Below, piece after piece: positions 31,099 to 43,425 of a stretch of DNA of 63,217 nt (its first letter is position 1; every line of letters begins with the position of its first letter). The DNA is from Mesotaenium endlicherianum (Eukaryota; Streptophyta; Zygnematophyceae; Zygnematales; Mesotaeniaceae). A program made the position numbers and the translations under genes. Below the pieces are notes generated by a model. The model did no database searches. It was not told the origin of the DNA and saw only the letters and a program-made list of their open reading frames with translations. The stretch covers positions 3,218 through 66,434 of the forward strand of contig WELA01012094.1 in the NCBI GenBank assembly GCA_009602735.1. The letters run 5' to 3'.

Positions 31099-34000
31099 TA
31101 CCTAGTTGCTTCATTTGGAGGAGGAGCTTTGGTTGGTGATGCTTGTAGGAGTGTAGAAAGAGTATAGAGGAGAAGCAAAGATGACTTATAAGTTGCTAAG
31201 GGCAGCCATGAAGACATTGATGCAAGCTAGCATCTCACTCTCTTGAAGAAGGGGAAAGATGGGAAGAGGGAGGTGCTCCAAGAAGAGTTAACTTGGATGC
31301 AACCAGATTTTTGTACATCTTCCTTGTAGTGTAAGAAGGTTGCCCAAGCATGGTAGTGATATAAGTAATATAGAGCAGCCTTTGCTTGAGTATGGAGACA
31401 TATGAGCATAAAGAAAATCTGGAGTACATACGGTTGGATTTTTCCTTGAAGATGCAAGCTCTTTAGTGTTAAGCTCTTTCTTTGATGAGGGGGCTTAGCA
31501 TAGAGGTGATAGTGGCTAGAAAGGAGTGTGTGCCCATCTTTATTTCAGATCTTCAATGAAGGTGGAGCAGACTTCAAGGGTAGGCAACCAGCGACTTAGC
31601 AAGCATGTGTACTTGCAAGTCTAGGAGCTTTGGCGGGCATAGCACTCGCAGGCTCAAGAGGAGCTCATGAGAAGCTCAAGAGAGGGTACACCGGGGTGTT
31701 GCACCAAGTTGGCCAAGTATGTGGCCAGATTTGGGTTGCCTTGCATCACTCCTATATAGCCACTGGATATTGTTGGCCAGCCATGATAGAGCTTGGTCAT
31801 TCTTATGGAGATTGATGAAGCCTCAAGTGAAGAAAAGCGCAGTGAAGAAGGCTTAATGCAAGAAGAAGTGACGCAGATTTTTCTTCGAGCAAGATAAGTG
31901 GAGATGGAGCCTTTCAAGTTCAGATTTCTCTTTTCTTATGGAGGAGAGTAGTACAGAGTATATGGAGTTGAGAACTATAATGAAGACAAGCCTATGGTGT
32001 GGAAGAAGAAGCAAGGTATGAAGTTGGTGCAAGAGGGCTAGTGCAAGAGATGTCTCCCTCTTGAAGTGCGTGTGCCAATAGTTGTGTGTTGGCATAGTTA
32101 AGGGGCAGATTTTGGTGCATCTATGGAAGCTCTTTATGTGAGAGTACAGCACCAAGGCAAGCTGGGTTTAGTAGTAAGAAGTGTCATTGGGGTGACCAAG
32201 GCTAGAGTGCACTCAAGAAGCTAAGCATGTGGAAGGAGTTGCACAAAGAGAGTAGCCTATCCTCTAGTGCTTTAGTGCACGGGTCAAGTGAAGACCGAGG
32301 AGGAGTATGGTCAAGTGAAGATAGTGAAACAGGTGGAGGTAGATAAGACCACAAGTAGCTATCTTCAGCCCGCTAGCAAAGAAGCGACGCGGGAAGGTGA
32401 AGGTGAAGGAGAAGCGCTTGTTTTGGTGGCCTTGGCCCGGTCATCGCATGGAGCAAGCGTGCCTCCTAACAACCTTGGCGAGCGCGCATCGCCGGTGGAG
32501 CAAGTAGAGGTGTATGATCCCCTTGCTCATATATAGAGCAGACCCCAACTGCTCAAATGGAGGAGCTCCTAGAAAGTGAGCTCAAGAGAAGCCCGCTTGC
32601 AAGACAAAGTGAGTGCGAGCACAAGATGAGGTGCAAGCACTAAGACTATGTGCGTATGCCCAAGTTATGAGTTCTTGGAGGTGTTCCAGGTTTGTTTCTT
32701 GGAGCCTGGTGCAAAGGCTTACCTTCAAGGAGAAGCAGAAGTATGTGGGAGTGAGCATCTAGCCAAGGATAAGACTATGATGGAGTTTGGTGCACCACGA
32801 GCGAGACTACGCGCTCATGCCTTGTGAAGATTATTATCGTCGCTTGATGGAGACTACGACTTTATGGATATGGACCTATGAGGAGGAGACCAAGTGTTAT
32901 GGGACTGATATGTCCTGCCTAAGATGGAGATATATGACAAAGACCTGGACATGAAGCTAGGAGAATCAGCGCCTATACAAGCAAGCACGAGAGAGGCGTA
33001 AAATCTGGACTTGGACACTCGAGTGGTAAGCGCCTTACCTTCATGATGAGGGGGGGGAGTGTTATAGTTGTTTATAGTGCTTGTAAGCAAGGTCAAACCA
33101 GTCCCATGAGTTCAGTTGTAACTAAGAGATGTGAAGTGGAAAGAAGTTTGAGAGCAAGAGCTTGGAAGATACTCAAATCTGTCTATGTTTGAGGGTTTTA
33201 CGGGTAGGCGAGCGCGAGGTTTAAAGTTGGCAGATTTTGGCTACTTTTTGCCTACTTAGGAGAGAGTGGGTAATATTTTCACTAGAAGTCCTACATGATG
33301 TGAGAGGCCTAGTATGAGGCCTTCCTTGAGTCATAGTCAAGTTTCAGAATCAGGGGTTTAAGCATGTGCCATTTGTAGGCGCGGGAGCTTTATCCATGTT
33401 GCGCGCGTGTGCGTCCTACGAGCGTGAGGCACAAAGTGACGATCTCGTTTGAGTGTTAGACTTTGATTCAGACTCTAAAATTTTGTGGAGAGGTAGTCCT
33501 ATGGGTTGAGATTCAGAAAAAGTAATGTTTTAAAAAAATATGTTAATTCAAGTCCTGACAGTGCCACATGGCGGGCTGCTGGACTGTCGTGGGAGCCACG
33601 TGTGTGAGGCAAGGCGCAATCTGGTATCATGGTCTTAGGCTTGGAACCAGGAGAAACAAAGCACACCAGTGAGTTCAGAGGGGAGACATTATGTAGATTA
33701 CACAACTTTCAGACTAAAAATGTCAGAAAAAGTCAGGGGGGTGCCACTTGGCGTCTTGAGAGGTCACCACGAGTCACGCACACGAGCGAGAGAGTGCAAT
33801 ACCTCTACAAGGAGTATGGCTTAGAGCTAGAGGTAGCTAAGGGTACCAGAAGGTTCAGGAACATAGTGGAGTCAGGTTCATGATGTAATCTAGTCAAAAT
33901 TATAAGAGCACCACGAGTAAGCCACATGGCGCGACGAGGAGTTGCCACTTGTCCACGAGGGCGAAGAATAAGTATTTTGGTGATTTGGCGGACTATTATG

Positions 34001-34320
34001 CATTGGATCCAGCTTTGGAGTATGTGGAGATGATGGAGGGAGTATGTTACAGCTCTTATGAAGATATTGGCCTATTCCAAGACGAAGGAGTTGAAGAGAA
34101 GATGCACTTGTGTTAGGAAACCCCATGTGTGGAGCCAATGTTTGCGATGGAGCTTTCACTAAGTGGAGCAAGTTTGGAGTAATGAGTATCATCCTGGAGC
34201 CTGTTCAAGACTTGCAACTTGTATAACAAATGTGTATGTGTGTTTTTCTAGCGTATATGTGAGCTCGATTCCTCATATGACGTCACTAATGCTTAGTATG
34301 CGCCGAGAAAGTCGCATCTT
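31099..34320 (+). other. Non-coding interior of the nested element
   Basis: No zinc knuckle, protease, RT or integrase motif in any frame, and the longest ORFs are about 100 codons. The sequence is rich in AAG/GAG purine runs. It may act as a packaging or structural RNA. Confidence 0.6.
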
Positions 34321-34334
34321 GAGGAGGGGGATGA
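34321..34334 (+). other. Polypurine tract of the nested element
   Basis: GAGGAGGGGGATGA lies directly before the 3' LTR start TGTAAGG. Confidence 0.7.
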
Positions 34335-35046
34335 TGTAAGGTTATGAAAGTGTAGTTTGTATCCTTCTAGCATTTTATATGCATAGAGTGTGATTTTAGA
34401 AGAACTTTGGCCTTTATTTCAAGTCATTTGGACAAGTATTGAGATAGTTATGAATTTTGGACGTTTTTAGTGAGTTTTTAATGTCACAGATTCTATTTAG
34501 TGACAAGGACAGGTCCAGTGACGAAAATTTCGGTTGGAGTCCAGGAAGTAGGACATTGAAACATGAGGGTTCCAGAAAGTACGTACAATTACGTAGAGTG
34601 CCAACGTGATCGTGGAATTTCTAGAAACTCCGTGAGGAGTTAGTGGATTGTGTAGTAGACTATTCTAGAGTGTGATTGTGTGCGTGTGAGTGTGCTAGCT
34701 TCTCCAACTAGGCAAGGTCGCCTACATGGAAGGAGCCATAGGAGAAGGTTCTGGAGGTACTTTGCTAGAGAGGACACTTAAGGTTAAAGGATACATGGGA
34801 AGCACAAGGAAGTGGAGGGAGCTTAGTCTAGTCTAAGCTTCTTATCTTGTACACGACTTTTCTTAATAATGTGAGTTCTTTTCCACGCCTCCATCATGTA
34901 GCCCTCTAACCCTTGCAAGGGTGGCACACCACCAGGCCACTCCACCTTGTGTATGCAACTAGAAAAGGTCCTCGTGCACGCTTCCACTTGCGGGTAAGGG
35001 TGCGTGAGTGTGTGTGGGCGCACTCCCCGCACCCTTCCCCCTTTCA
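34335..35046 (+). repeat. 3' LTR of the nested element
   Basis: 712 bp, TGTAAGGTTATG...CCCCCTTTCA. It ends one base before the CGTTT target-duplication copy and the resumed PHD-finger sequence TTTGCACACCTTCTGC. Confidence 0.9.
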
Positions 35047-35515
35047 CGTTTGCACACCTTCTGCATTGGTGAAGAAGAGACTCTGGCAGGACTGTGGGAA
35101 TGTCTTGACTGCCTGCCGAAAACTCCCAGCCGCAGAGCTAGGAGGTAAAAGCTTTCAGCGGCAAGGCACGCCTCAGCTGAAAGGGAGGGGTAAGGAAAAC
35201 TGAGGATAAGCTAATTTTTGAAAATTTCTACTAAATGTTGGTAGTGTGGAATCAGGAACTAGTTGAGCATGGGAAGCAGTGAGTGTGGGATGCTTTACCG
35301 CATGATGCGAGTGCAGGAAGACCAGGAATGGGTCAACCCCCAGCTAGTCTGCCACCGATACACATGCAAAGGTCCATCAACCCGGTCGATTCTCCACGTG
35401 CAGCAACGCATCGACCAACGACCAAGGAGTCCCCGCACGCGAGAAGGACCGTCAACACGTCGACCAGGTTGAAGGCACACGTGCTGAGAAGCCACGCACG
35501 TGCCAGGGTTCCGAC
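35047..35515 (+). pseudogene. Rest of PHD finger and 3' region of copy A
   Basis: TTTGCACACCTTCTGCATT... continues the finger (B: CACACTTTCTGCATT). It runs through the final Cys pair region (ATGTCTTGACTGCC) to the basic tail, then the shared 3' untranslated block (CAGCTGAAAGGGAGGGG, later CACGCACGTGCC). Homology to B ends near 35515. No 3' LTR could be delimited. Confidence 0.7.
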
Positions 35516-36719
35516 GCTGTTAGGCACAAAGGGGCACCAAAATGCCAATCTTGCCCCGGCGAACCATGGGGTGCTAACTGTCACAACGTTTCCCAAAATA
35601 TTGATTGTTTTCGCAAAATTTGCAAGTACGTCGCTGAAATCCTTGCCTCATTGAATTCTAGCGCAGTATTCAATTCTGACGCAGTGCGGTGTACGCAGTG
35701 CAGTACATGTATGCGGACAAATAAGTTTTGGCGCAACAACCTCAAAAACAGAGTCAATAATTGTATTATATTAACAATTATCACATCATATGTGGTTGGA
35801 TATATCACAGAGATGGCCATGGAATTGATTCTTGGTGCAGTGTCGTTAGACCTTTTGAAATAAGTCACCACAATTCATCAACATTGAATTCCTTCGCACA
35901 AACGCAAGAATTATTCAAAAAGAATCGCCAACCAAAAATACTTTGATTCTTTTCGCCAAAAGGCCCCTTCAGATGGAAAGAGTTAGCACCCCATGCGGCG
36001 AACAACATTGCTCACCTCGCTCAGTTTTGTGGGCCAAATGCTCATTTGGCACCCGGCCGAGCTCGCTGCACCATCGCCTTGACCAATTTGACGACTCGTT
36101 GGCCGGGTACGTTGTAACGTACCCAATTGCAAATTGCCTCTATGTTTTACTCGCGCCATAAAATTGGCCACCGGCGGAAATTAGTGTACATCAGTGAATC
36201 CGGTCCTGGCACCGCTCTACGCGCGCGAGCAAAAATGTAAAGCGTGCAGACAAACCAAGGTAACTGATAATTCTTCTAGCATTTTAGAATGACAGTTCAT
36301 TGGCCAACTAAAAGTTCATATTCAATAAAAGCAAATGAATGGCATCCAAAATCACAAGAAAGAGTTTGTACCTTGTGTTTCAAACAGGGTATTAAAGCTA
36401 CTCAATTTCACACGCAATTTTGGTTCCCAATGTGCTTCTGTAACTTTGTGATGATAAGGGAATAACAACGATCACGTAAAATATATACGCCAAAATACTA
36501 AATAAACAAGTACTTTGCCTTTTGGCACCACATCTTTGGTTTCCGACATGCAATTCGAAGGTCAATGAACAAAATTATTGATAGGTTACTCAACAAAAGC
36601 TATATATGTCCTCTCCTTTTATTGGCCTTCTCAAAGAAGATGCCATCAAGCATTAAGAGACAAATGCGACATTTGCTACTTTGACAACTCAATAGAAATC
36701 ATTGTCGACCAACGAGTGT
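35516..36719. other. No gene recognised
   Basis: AT-rich sequence between copy A and the E-family fragment G1. Small ORFs only. A weak terminal-inverted-repeat pair (CAAAGGGGCACC... at ~35527, ...AAGGCCCCTT at ~35967) may mark a small MITE but is not conclusive. Confidence 0.35.
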
Positions 36720-38052
36720 GCCTGCTGCTCTTCCCCCCACACAGACCCTATGTCTTTCTTGGTAAGGTCAGTCAGTTTACTGGCCTTCGTAGAATAATTC
36801 TCAATAAATCTTCTGTAGTAGTTAGCCAACCCAAGGAAGGATCTCGCTTCTGAGTCGGATTGTGGTATAGGCCAGTCCCTTATGGTCTGGACCTTCTTAG
36901 GATTCACACTCATGCCCTCTTTGCTAAGAACATGGCCTAGAAGTTCAATATTTTCTTTGAAGAAATCACACTTGCTCATTTTAGCATACAACTGGTTCCT
37001 TCTCAAAGTGTCCATGACCGTCTTTAAATGATCAGCATGCTGAGCTTCATCCTTAGAGAAACTTAAAATATTACCCAAGAAGACTTGCACAAACTTATCC
37101 AGGTAAGGTCTGAAATTGTCATTCATAGCACCCATGAAGGTTGCAAGAACATTGGTCAGTTCGAATGGCATCACGTTGAATTCATAGTGTCCATAACGTG
37201 TGCGAAAAACTGTCTTGTGTTCATCCCCCTCAGCAACTGTGATCTGATGATAACCACTCTTGAAATCTATCTTACTTAACACTTTAGCACCAGACAGGGT
37301 ATCAAGCAAGTCCTCGATTCTGGATAAAGCATACTTGTTTTTTACTGTAATTCTGTGAAGAGCTCTGTAATCAACGCACATCCGCATACTCCCATCCTTT
37401 TTCTCAACAAAGAGGATGGGTGCGCCATAAGGTGATTTACTGGGGAAAATGTAACCATTTTCCTCAAATTCTGTAATCTGTGATTTCAAATCTTCGCTCT
37501 CCACATAGGACAAACCATAAGTGCGTTGCTAGGGTGGCTGACTCCCAGGTAATAGGTCAATCCTGTGATCCACTTCCCTCTTAGGAGGAAGTCCTGGAGG
37601 CATATTAAGAACATCAGTGTACTGAGCAACAATTTTTACAACAGTGGGGTGCGCCGGAGGGCTTACCTTTTTCTCAACCACTTCTTCAGGTTGAGGGGGT
37701 ACCTCTCTTAGCAGCAGACAGAACATTCTGTCTTCCTTCTGGTTCCACCTTTTGATGAACTCCATTGCATTCAGCAATTTGCATCCTCCTAGAAGCCTCT
37801 CCTTCTCCTTCATTTGCCATCCATACAGGACAAGAGGAAGAGCACTGGTGGGTGCCAAGTTAGTCTGCCCATCATTGGCTCCTCTCACTTCAATTGTACC
37901 CCTGCTCCAACACACTTCAGCTTGAGGTCTATTAAGCCAGGACCTGCCTAACACGAGATCATAAAAGCCAGTGTTGAGTACCTCAAATGTAAGCGTTTCA
38001 GTTAGAACTGCAATGCCATAACCTAATTGGACCTCAATAGGCTTGGTTATAA
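36720..38052 (-). pseudogene. E-family pol fragment G1 (protease tail to RT)
   Basis: Minus-strand frames 36689-37513 and 37529-37954 encode the pre-RT segment (MLGRSWLNRPQAEVCW...) and RT. RT contains [30 protein letters not shown], given here only as a landmark at ~37390-37480, then [10 protein letters not shown] and the thumb region [16 protein letters not shown]. The catalytic box reads VFLGNIL where VFIDDIL is expected, so both active-site Asp codons are lost. A TAG splits the two frames near 37529. The left end stops at GEEQQA at the RT/RNase H border; the right end stops at ~38052, where unrelated sequence H2 begins. Confidence 0.85.
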
Positions 38053-39628
38053 CACCAATTCTCCGCCACCTTCAAGCGGAGGTTGGAGGCGGAGAAAGGC
38101 ATTCCTCGACCTCACTCCGCCACTTTCGGGCTCAAAAACACAACTTCTCCGTCTGATTCTCCGCTTGCAAGCGGAGTTCCATGCAATAACATATTCATTG
38201 GCCAATCAGAACACAGTGATTAAGTGCACAAAACGCCAAATGTCAACCCACGCCGACCGTTTTTGTTCCTTCTGAAAGTGTTGCCAGCAGAATCTCCGAG
38301 TTGCATTGTTAAAAAGTCAATTAACGCCAGAGTTATGGCGCACGTGAAAAGTCTTGTCGGATTCTCCAGCTCGACATAAAAAAAAAGGATACCACGTGGT
38401 CAATTGAACCCCGATCTGCAAAGCGTGTGCGCTTACCAGTGGTCCACAACACCAAGAAGATTGACGGCCACGTGGGCAATCAACACAAAAGGGCTGACAG
38501 GCCGTGGGCTGTCAAGGCTGTCAAGGCCTAACCCCAACAGGCCCGAACCCAACGGAGGCTTAGCCCGTTAGGCTTTGAGCCCATCGGGGCTCTGAGCCCG
38601 TCGGGCTCTTAATGCCCATTGAGGCTCAAAAAGCCCGAGGCTTGCCAGACACTCTAGAGGTCTGAGGCTGAAGATAAATACATCTTGAAATTCCGGGTGG
38701 AATGTCATCCGGCAGGCTGGCCGGATTGGTTCTTTTTGTATGGCTTAAAAATTTGCATCTGATTGGTTAATACACGGGGCACGGGCCAGTGACGGCCATC
38801 CCCCTATGCGAGATGGAGGGAGGGAGACGAAGATCAGTATTGCGGTGTCCCAAATTCCTTAAGTTACTTGGGAGGTGCTATTTGGGAGGTGTTATCTAGC
38901 GGGTGACACGATCTCGGCTGACGCGGATGACGCAATCTTTCGTGAAAATAACGTTATGTTTCGCTCTCGGCGCTCGCGGGTGTATCGTATATGTTTTTTT
39001 CAACCAATGAGAGACAAGCGAGAGGGCGAGGGGAAGTGAAGGAGGTACGTGCTTGTCAGAATAACCCCCGCCACTCGACGACTTGGGCTCCTCGTAAAGG
39101 CGAGGGCCAATTAGAGTCTTTTTTAATCTGACGCAAGCTTGAGCAAAATCGCACATTCTCGCTCACTCTCGCCCACTCCCCAAACGAAAACGAGCAGGCA
39201 ACAGGGGCCGGGCATTCAAGGGCCACTTCCGCCACCCCATGACTGAAACTCAAACAAACTGAAATGAAGAATCAACCTCTTTTTCTTTTTTGAACTTATT
39301 GATGCACAATAATGTTATTGGCACACTTGGCCAATTGCACTAACTAATGACAAGAAAGTGGTCATTTTCCATGACCATTTTTGGAGAGTGACCATTTTCG
39401 AATTGGCTTTCCATACTCAGCCATTTTTCGACAGTTTTGGCAGAGGTGAAGATTTGTTCAGAGACACAATATTCGCCATTGAGCGTAGAAATACCATCTT
39501 CGCCGTCATTTTCTCCGCCTTTGCCTGGGTTAGTGGAAAAAATATGCGTCTACGCCTTGGGCGGAGATGGGTGGAGATCCAATTTTGGGGCGTTTTTGGG
39601 CGTTCGGGCTCGAACCAGTCTCAGAGTG
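38053..39628. mobile_element. Non-autonomous TIR element H2 (left end unclear)
   Basis: The right terminus GGAGATCCAATTTTGGGG...GAACCAGTCTCAGAGTG matches H1 and H3. The interior shares GGCGGAG-type blocks and CCAATCAG...ACACAGTG with H1. It includes a cluster of short inverted GC-rich repeats at 38510-38650. No transposase is recognised. The left end shows no CACTCTGAGAC terminus, so this copy is truncated or rearranged there. Confidence 0.5.
38510..38650. repeat. Cluster of short imperfect palindromes around AGCCCGTCGGGCT
   Basis: Repeated units such as TAGCCCGTTAGGCT, AGCCCATCGGGGCT and AGCCCGTCGGGCT in ~140 bases. A similar but diverged cluster sits in H1 at 42265-42380. Possibly subterminal binding sites for a transposase supplied in trans. 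Confidence 0.5.
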
Positions 39629-41655
39629 TTTCTTTCATTGATAAAGCTAACGACTCTTTATCACGCACAAAATTATTTACCTCAGCTGGATTGAATTTCA
39701 TAAGTTCGTACAGCACAGGATGCCACTCCTGCTTCACCTTACCATCTTTTGTGGTTTTGTCAGCAGATTGCAACAAAATAGCACCTGTGGCAAAATCAGA
39801 AGCGTCAAGTAATCACCTGCACAGATTTGTTGGAGTCATACACAACTAAAATAGGGGCAGAGCACAGAGCATCTTCAAGGGTCTGAAAGGCAGCTTGCTG
39901 CCTTTCTCCCCACACATGCCCTATGTCTTTCTTTGTAAGGTCAGTCAATAAACTGGCCTTCGTGGAATAATTCTCACTAAATTTCCTGTAATAGTTAGCC
40001 AACCCGAGGAAGGATCTAATTTATGAGACAGATTGAGGTACTGACCAGTCCCTTATGGCTTGGACTTTCTTAGGATCCACACTGATGCCTTCCTTACTGA
40101 CAACGTGTCCCAAGAGTGCTATATTCTCCTTCAAAAAAATCACATTTGCTTATTTTACCATAAGAATGGTTTCTTTTCAGAGTGTCCATGACTATTTCCA
40201 AGTGCTCAACATGCTCAACTTCAGTTTATGAGAATACCATAATATCATTCAAAAAGACTCGCACAAACTTGTCCAAATAAGATTTGAAAATGTCATTCAT
40301 AGCACCCATGAAGGTAGCAAGAGCATTAGTCAGCTCAAAAGGCATAAAATTGAATTCATAATGTCCATAACGTGTCCAAAAGGCAACCTTGAATTCATCC
40401 CCCTCCGCATTTCTGATTTGGTGATACCGCTCTTTAAGTCAATCTTACTGCACACTTTAACATCAAATAGAGTGTTAAGCAAGTCCTTAATCCTAGGTAA
40501 GGCATACTCGTTCCTTACCGTAATCCTGTTAAGTGCTCTGTAATCCACATACATTTGCATATTGCCATCCTTTTTTTGAACAAATAGAATGGGTGCGCCA
40601 TAAGAGGATTTACTAGGACAAATGTAATCATTCTCCTCAAATCCTTAATTTGTAATGTTAATTATTCAGCCTCCATATAAGACAATCCATAGGTACGTTG
40701 CCACGGCGGCTGACTGTCAGGCACAAGCTCAATCTTGTGGTCTCCCTCCCTTTTAGGTGGGAGGCTTGGAGATATATTAAAACCATAAGCATATTGGGCT
40801 ACAACTTTTGCAGCAATGGGGTGCTCAGGAAAGCTCACCTTTTTCACAACCACTTCTTCAAGTTGGGAAGGTTCCTCTTTTAGCAGTAGACAGAACATTT
40901 TGTCTTCCTTCTGATTCCAGCTTTTGACGAACTCCATTGCATTGAGCAACTTGCATCCTCCTGGAATCTTCCTTTTTTCCTTCATTTGCCATCCATACAG
41001 GACAAGAGGAGAAGCACTGGTGGGTGCCAAGTTAGTCTGTCCATCGCTGGCTTCTCTCACTTTAATTATACCTCTGCTCCAACACACTTTAGCTAGATGT
41101 TTATCAAGCCTGGATCTTCCTAGCACCATATCGTAAAAGCCAGTGTTGAGTACCTCAAACGTAAGCGTTTCAGTTAGAGCTGCATTGCCAGAACCTAAGT
41201 AGACCTCAATAAGTTTCATTATAACTCCTCTAGGGATGTTTGAGGCATCTCCAAGACATAATTTTTCTATTCCCTCGAGGGACAATAGGCAGCCTTAGCC
41301 GCTTAACTAAGTCCTTATGGATAGAAGTATGTGACGCCCCTCCGTTGACAAATGCCCTGACCTTACTACCCGCAATCATACAATGTAGTAGAATAGGAGG
41401 GACTCGCTTCTCTTGACTTTTGCATTGTTCTCCTGACGTAGCAAAGAAATGTTTGACATCAGATCGAACAAGATTTTTCGGAGTGTGCACTCTTTGGGGA
41501 TCTATATTCGTGATGGTCTCCTTTATCTGGTCGTCAAGCATGCATAGTGAATCCAGTTCAGCAGGGCCCATAACACCTGCTAAGAGGGTAGCTAGCGATG
41601 ACTCACTACCTCTAGCATCACTGTCAGTAGATTGGATTACTGACAGTTGCTGAAA
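39629..41655 (-). pseudogene. E-family pol fragment G2 (protease to RNase H start)
   Basis: Minus strand. It contains protease (41230-41661, NGGASHTSI: active-site Asp changed to Asn), the pre-RT segment (40662-41285), RT (MQMYVDYRALNRITV near 40560; catalytic box FLNDIM, first Asp changed to Asn), the thumb ([13 protein letters not shown] at ~40002), and the beginning of RNase H (DASDFATGAILLQS after a one-base insertion at ~39815). Frameshifts and stops throughout. It ends at the gag/pol boundary on the right, where H1 begins, and inside RNase H on the left, where H2 ends. It overlaps G1 in content, so the two are separate copies. Confidence 0.85.
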
Positions 41656-41658
41656 AGG

Positions 41659-43425
41659 CACTCTGAGACCGGTCTAGTGGGAAAACAGCAAAACGTCATG
41701 ACCGAAGACAAGCGGAGGAATACCATTTCTCCGCTAGGACCTGTTTTGCTGTGTTTTTCTGCCTTCAATGGACCTCCCCGCTTGCTTCTTGAAAGCGGAG
41801 ACATTACAATGCATCTACGGCATTGAAGGGCCAATTGAGCATACTATTCAGAAATTACATGCATCTACGACATTGACGGGCCAATCAAAGCACACTCAGA
41901 AATGCAATCTGAGAAAAACTGTAACTAATTAGAAGACACCAATATGAGCGCCAACTTTCAGAGTCAAGCCGTCTGCCGAGAGTTTTCGACAGCGAAAACC
42001 TGATTACTGTTGAAGCTATCGACTTTTGAAATTCAAGTCGTTTCTCGCTGTCGGCAATCTGACAACCAGTATCCGATGTTGACTTTTTTAATTGGCAGCT
42101 CAAGCCGCGTGAAGATGCTCGCACTGATCCATTGAGCCGCGGCGGGATGCTGCTCGACCGACCACGACCGACTGCCCAAGCAAGCAGTGTATTAGCACGT
42201 GGATAAGCACATAGCATCATTAGAGCTAGACTGCTTGCTGGTTTTTACCAGCAAGGAGGCCAAAACCCCGACGGAGACTTTACATCTCCGTCAAGCTTAT
42301 ACCCCGAGGGGCCTAAGCCTTGAGGCAAAACCCCCGCGCAGATTTGAAATCTCCGCCAGGCTTCAACCCCAAAGGGTCTAAGGCACGAGAGGAACACCCC
42401 ACTCTAGCAATGGCAACGGTGCTTTGCTAGATAGTTGTTTTCGTCCCCGTCGCAAAGTGGGTGAGGAAGAGGGTTTGCCGAGCCAAAATAGTATGCGTTA
42501 TTCAGGCCATTTTCATTGGTCGCGATGGAGGAGACGGCCCTGTGAGGGAAAGGGAAACGGGTGAGGGTGAAGGAAAAGGGCGAGGGAAAGACAACCCCCT
42601 TCACGTATTTTCAACATTGTGGCCGAGGGCAAACGTACCCGACAGACCAAACATTAATTATTAGCTGACGCAACGATCGAGTCAGCATAACATTATGTTT
42701 CGGCCAAGCCGCGGCCAAAACTGACTCGACGAACGAGAGTTCATCCACGGCACGCCACAATGCTCTCATACGACCAATCAAATACAAGCGGGGGTTGAGC
42801 GTCAGCGAGGGCCCCCTCCTGGTGACAAACGAGATTGGCCAGGGGGGGACGAGCTTGTCCGAACCTCCCCCACCACCCAGCGACTTTGGCTTGTTGCCGG
42901 CTCATACATTGAACAAACGACGTGGAGCCACGTAGTGCAGGCCACCATTTTAACTCGGCGACTGTGGTCGTCACTTTCTTGACAAAGTGAGCGGGCAATG
43001 GGAGCGGGCCTGTTAGGCCACCCCTGCCACCCAGTAGCTTTTGCGACTAAACGTAGGTTTGCTATTTGTTGTTTCGAACTTTTGTGACCAACACGTCCAT
43101 GATAACGTTATCGCCATTTTTGAACAAAACAACGACCAATCAGAAGACAGTATCCATGCTTAGTCCAAAATTGCATGGTTGTGAACATCTTTGAGGCGAT
43201 GCAAATGTCTACGCGTCAGATGTGGAGATTAGGTGGAGATCGTTTCCATGCAATTTTTTTGGTATTTAGCGTAGAAAGATCCAAAAAACACCATCTTCGC
43301 ATGCCGTGGAGGGATCATGCTCTCCACTTTGCATGGCTTAGCGTTGCAAAAATCCAAACGGAGATGGTTGGATATCGACACTTGGGGCATTTTTTGCCGT
43401 TTCAGTCTAAATCGGTCTCAGAGTG
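41659..43425. mobile_element. Non-autonomous DNA transposon H1 with TIRs
   Basis: It starts CACTCTGAGACCGGTCTAGTGG and ends CTAAATCGGTCTCAGAGTG. The outer ~12 bases are exact inverted repeats, and similarity extends imperfectly to ~40 bases. The CACT- terminus recalls CACTA-type elements but the fifth base is C. There is no convincing target-site duplication and no transposase ORF. The left flank is G2 pol and the right flank is the end of the K LTR. Confidence 0.6.

Larger units (their letters stand above)
30373..35046 (+). mobile_element. Non-coding LTR element (LARD-like) nested in copy A
   Basis: Two 712-bp LTRs, an initiator-Met-type PBS, a polypurine tract, and a 3.2-kb interior with no gag or pol homology and only short ORFs. 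The flanking 5-mers CGTTG (30368-30372) and CGTTT (35047-35051) form a target duplication with one mismatch, and B shows the uninterrupted sequence. This is the layout of a large retrotransposon derivative that must borrow proteins from another element. LTR identity is very high (about nine differences by eye), so the insertion is recent relative to the decay of A. Confidence 0.85.
22733..35515 (+). mobile_element. Copy A of the methyltransferase-bearing Ty3 element (deleted, nested)
   Basis: Homologous to copy B from TGTCCCGACTGCTATCC (22733) through leader, gag, protease, methyltransferase, linker and the first ~60 residues of RT, then again in the PHD finger and 3' region to about 35515. 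RT, RNase H and integrase are deleted (equivalent of B 53.70-56.37 kb). A 4,674-bp LTR element (30373-35046) sits inside the PHD finger. D, A and B share the same left edge, which suggests a true 5' terminus. I could not define a matching 3' LTR. Confidence 0.85.

Noticed and set aside
35527..35970. Small MITE with AAGGGGC ends
   Set aside because: Terminal similarity is short and imperfect, with no target duplication and no second copy in the window.
38027..38275. Plus-strand ORFs over 36-43 kb as host genes
   Set aside because: They are antisense to E-family pol or lie in TIR elements, with no domain.
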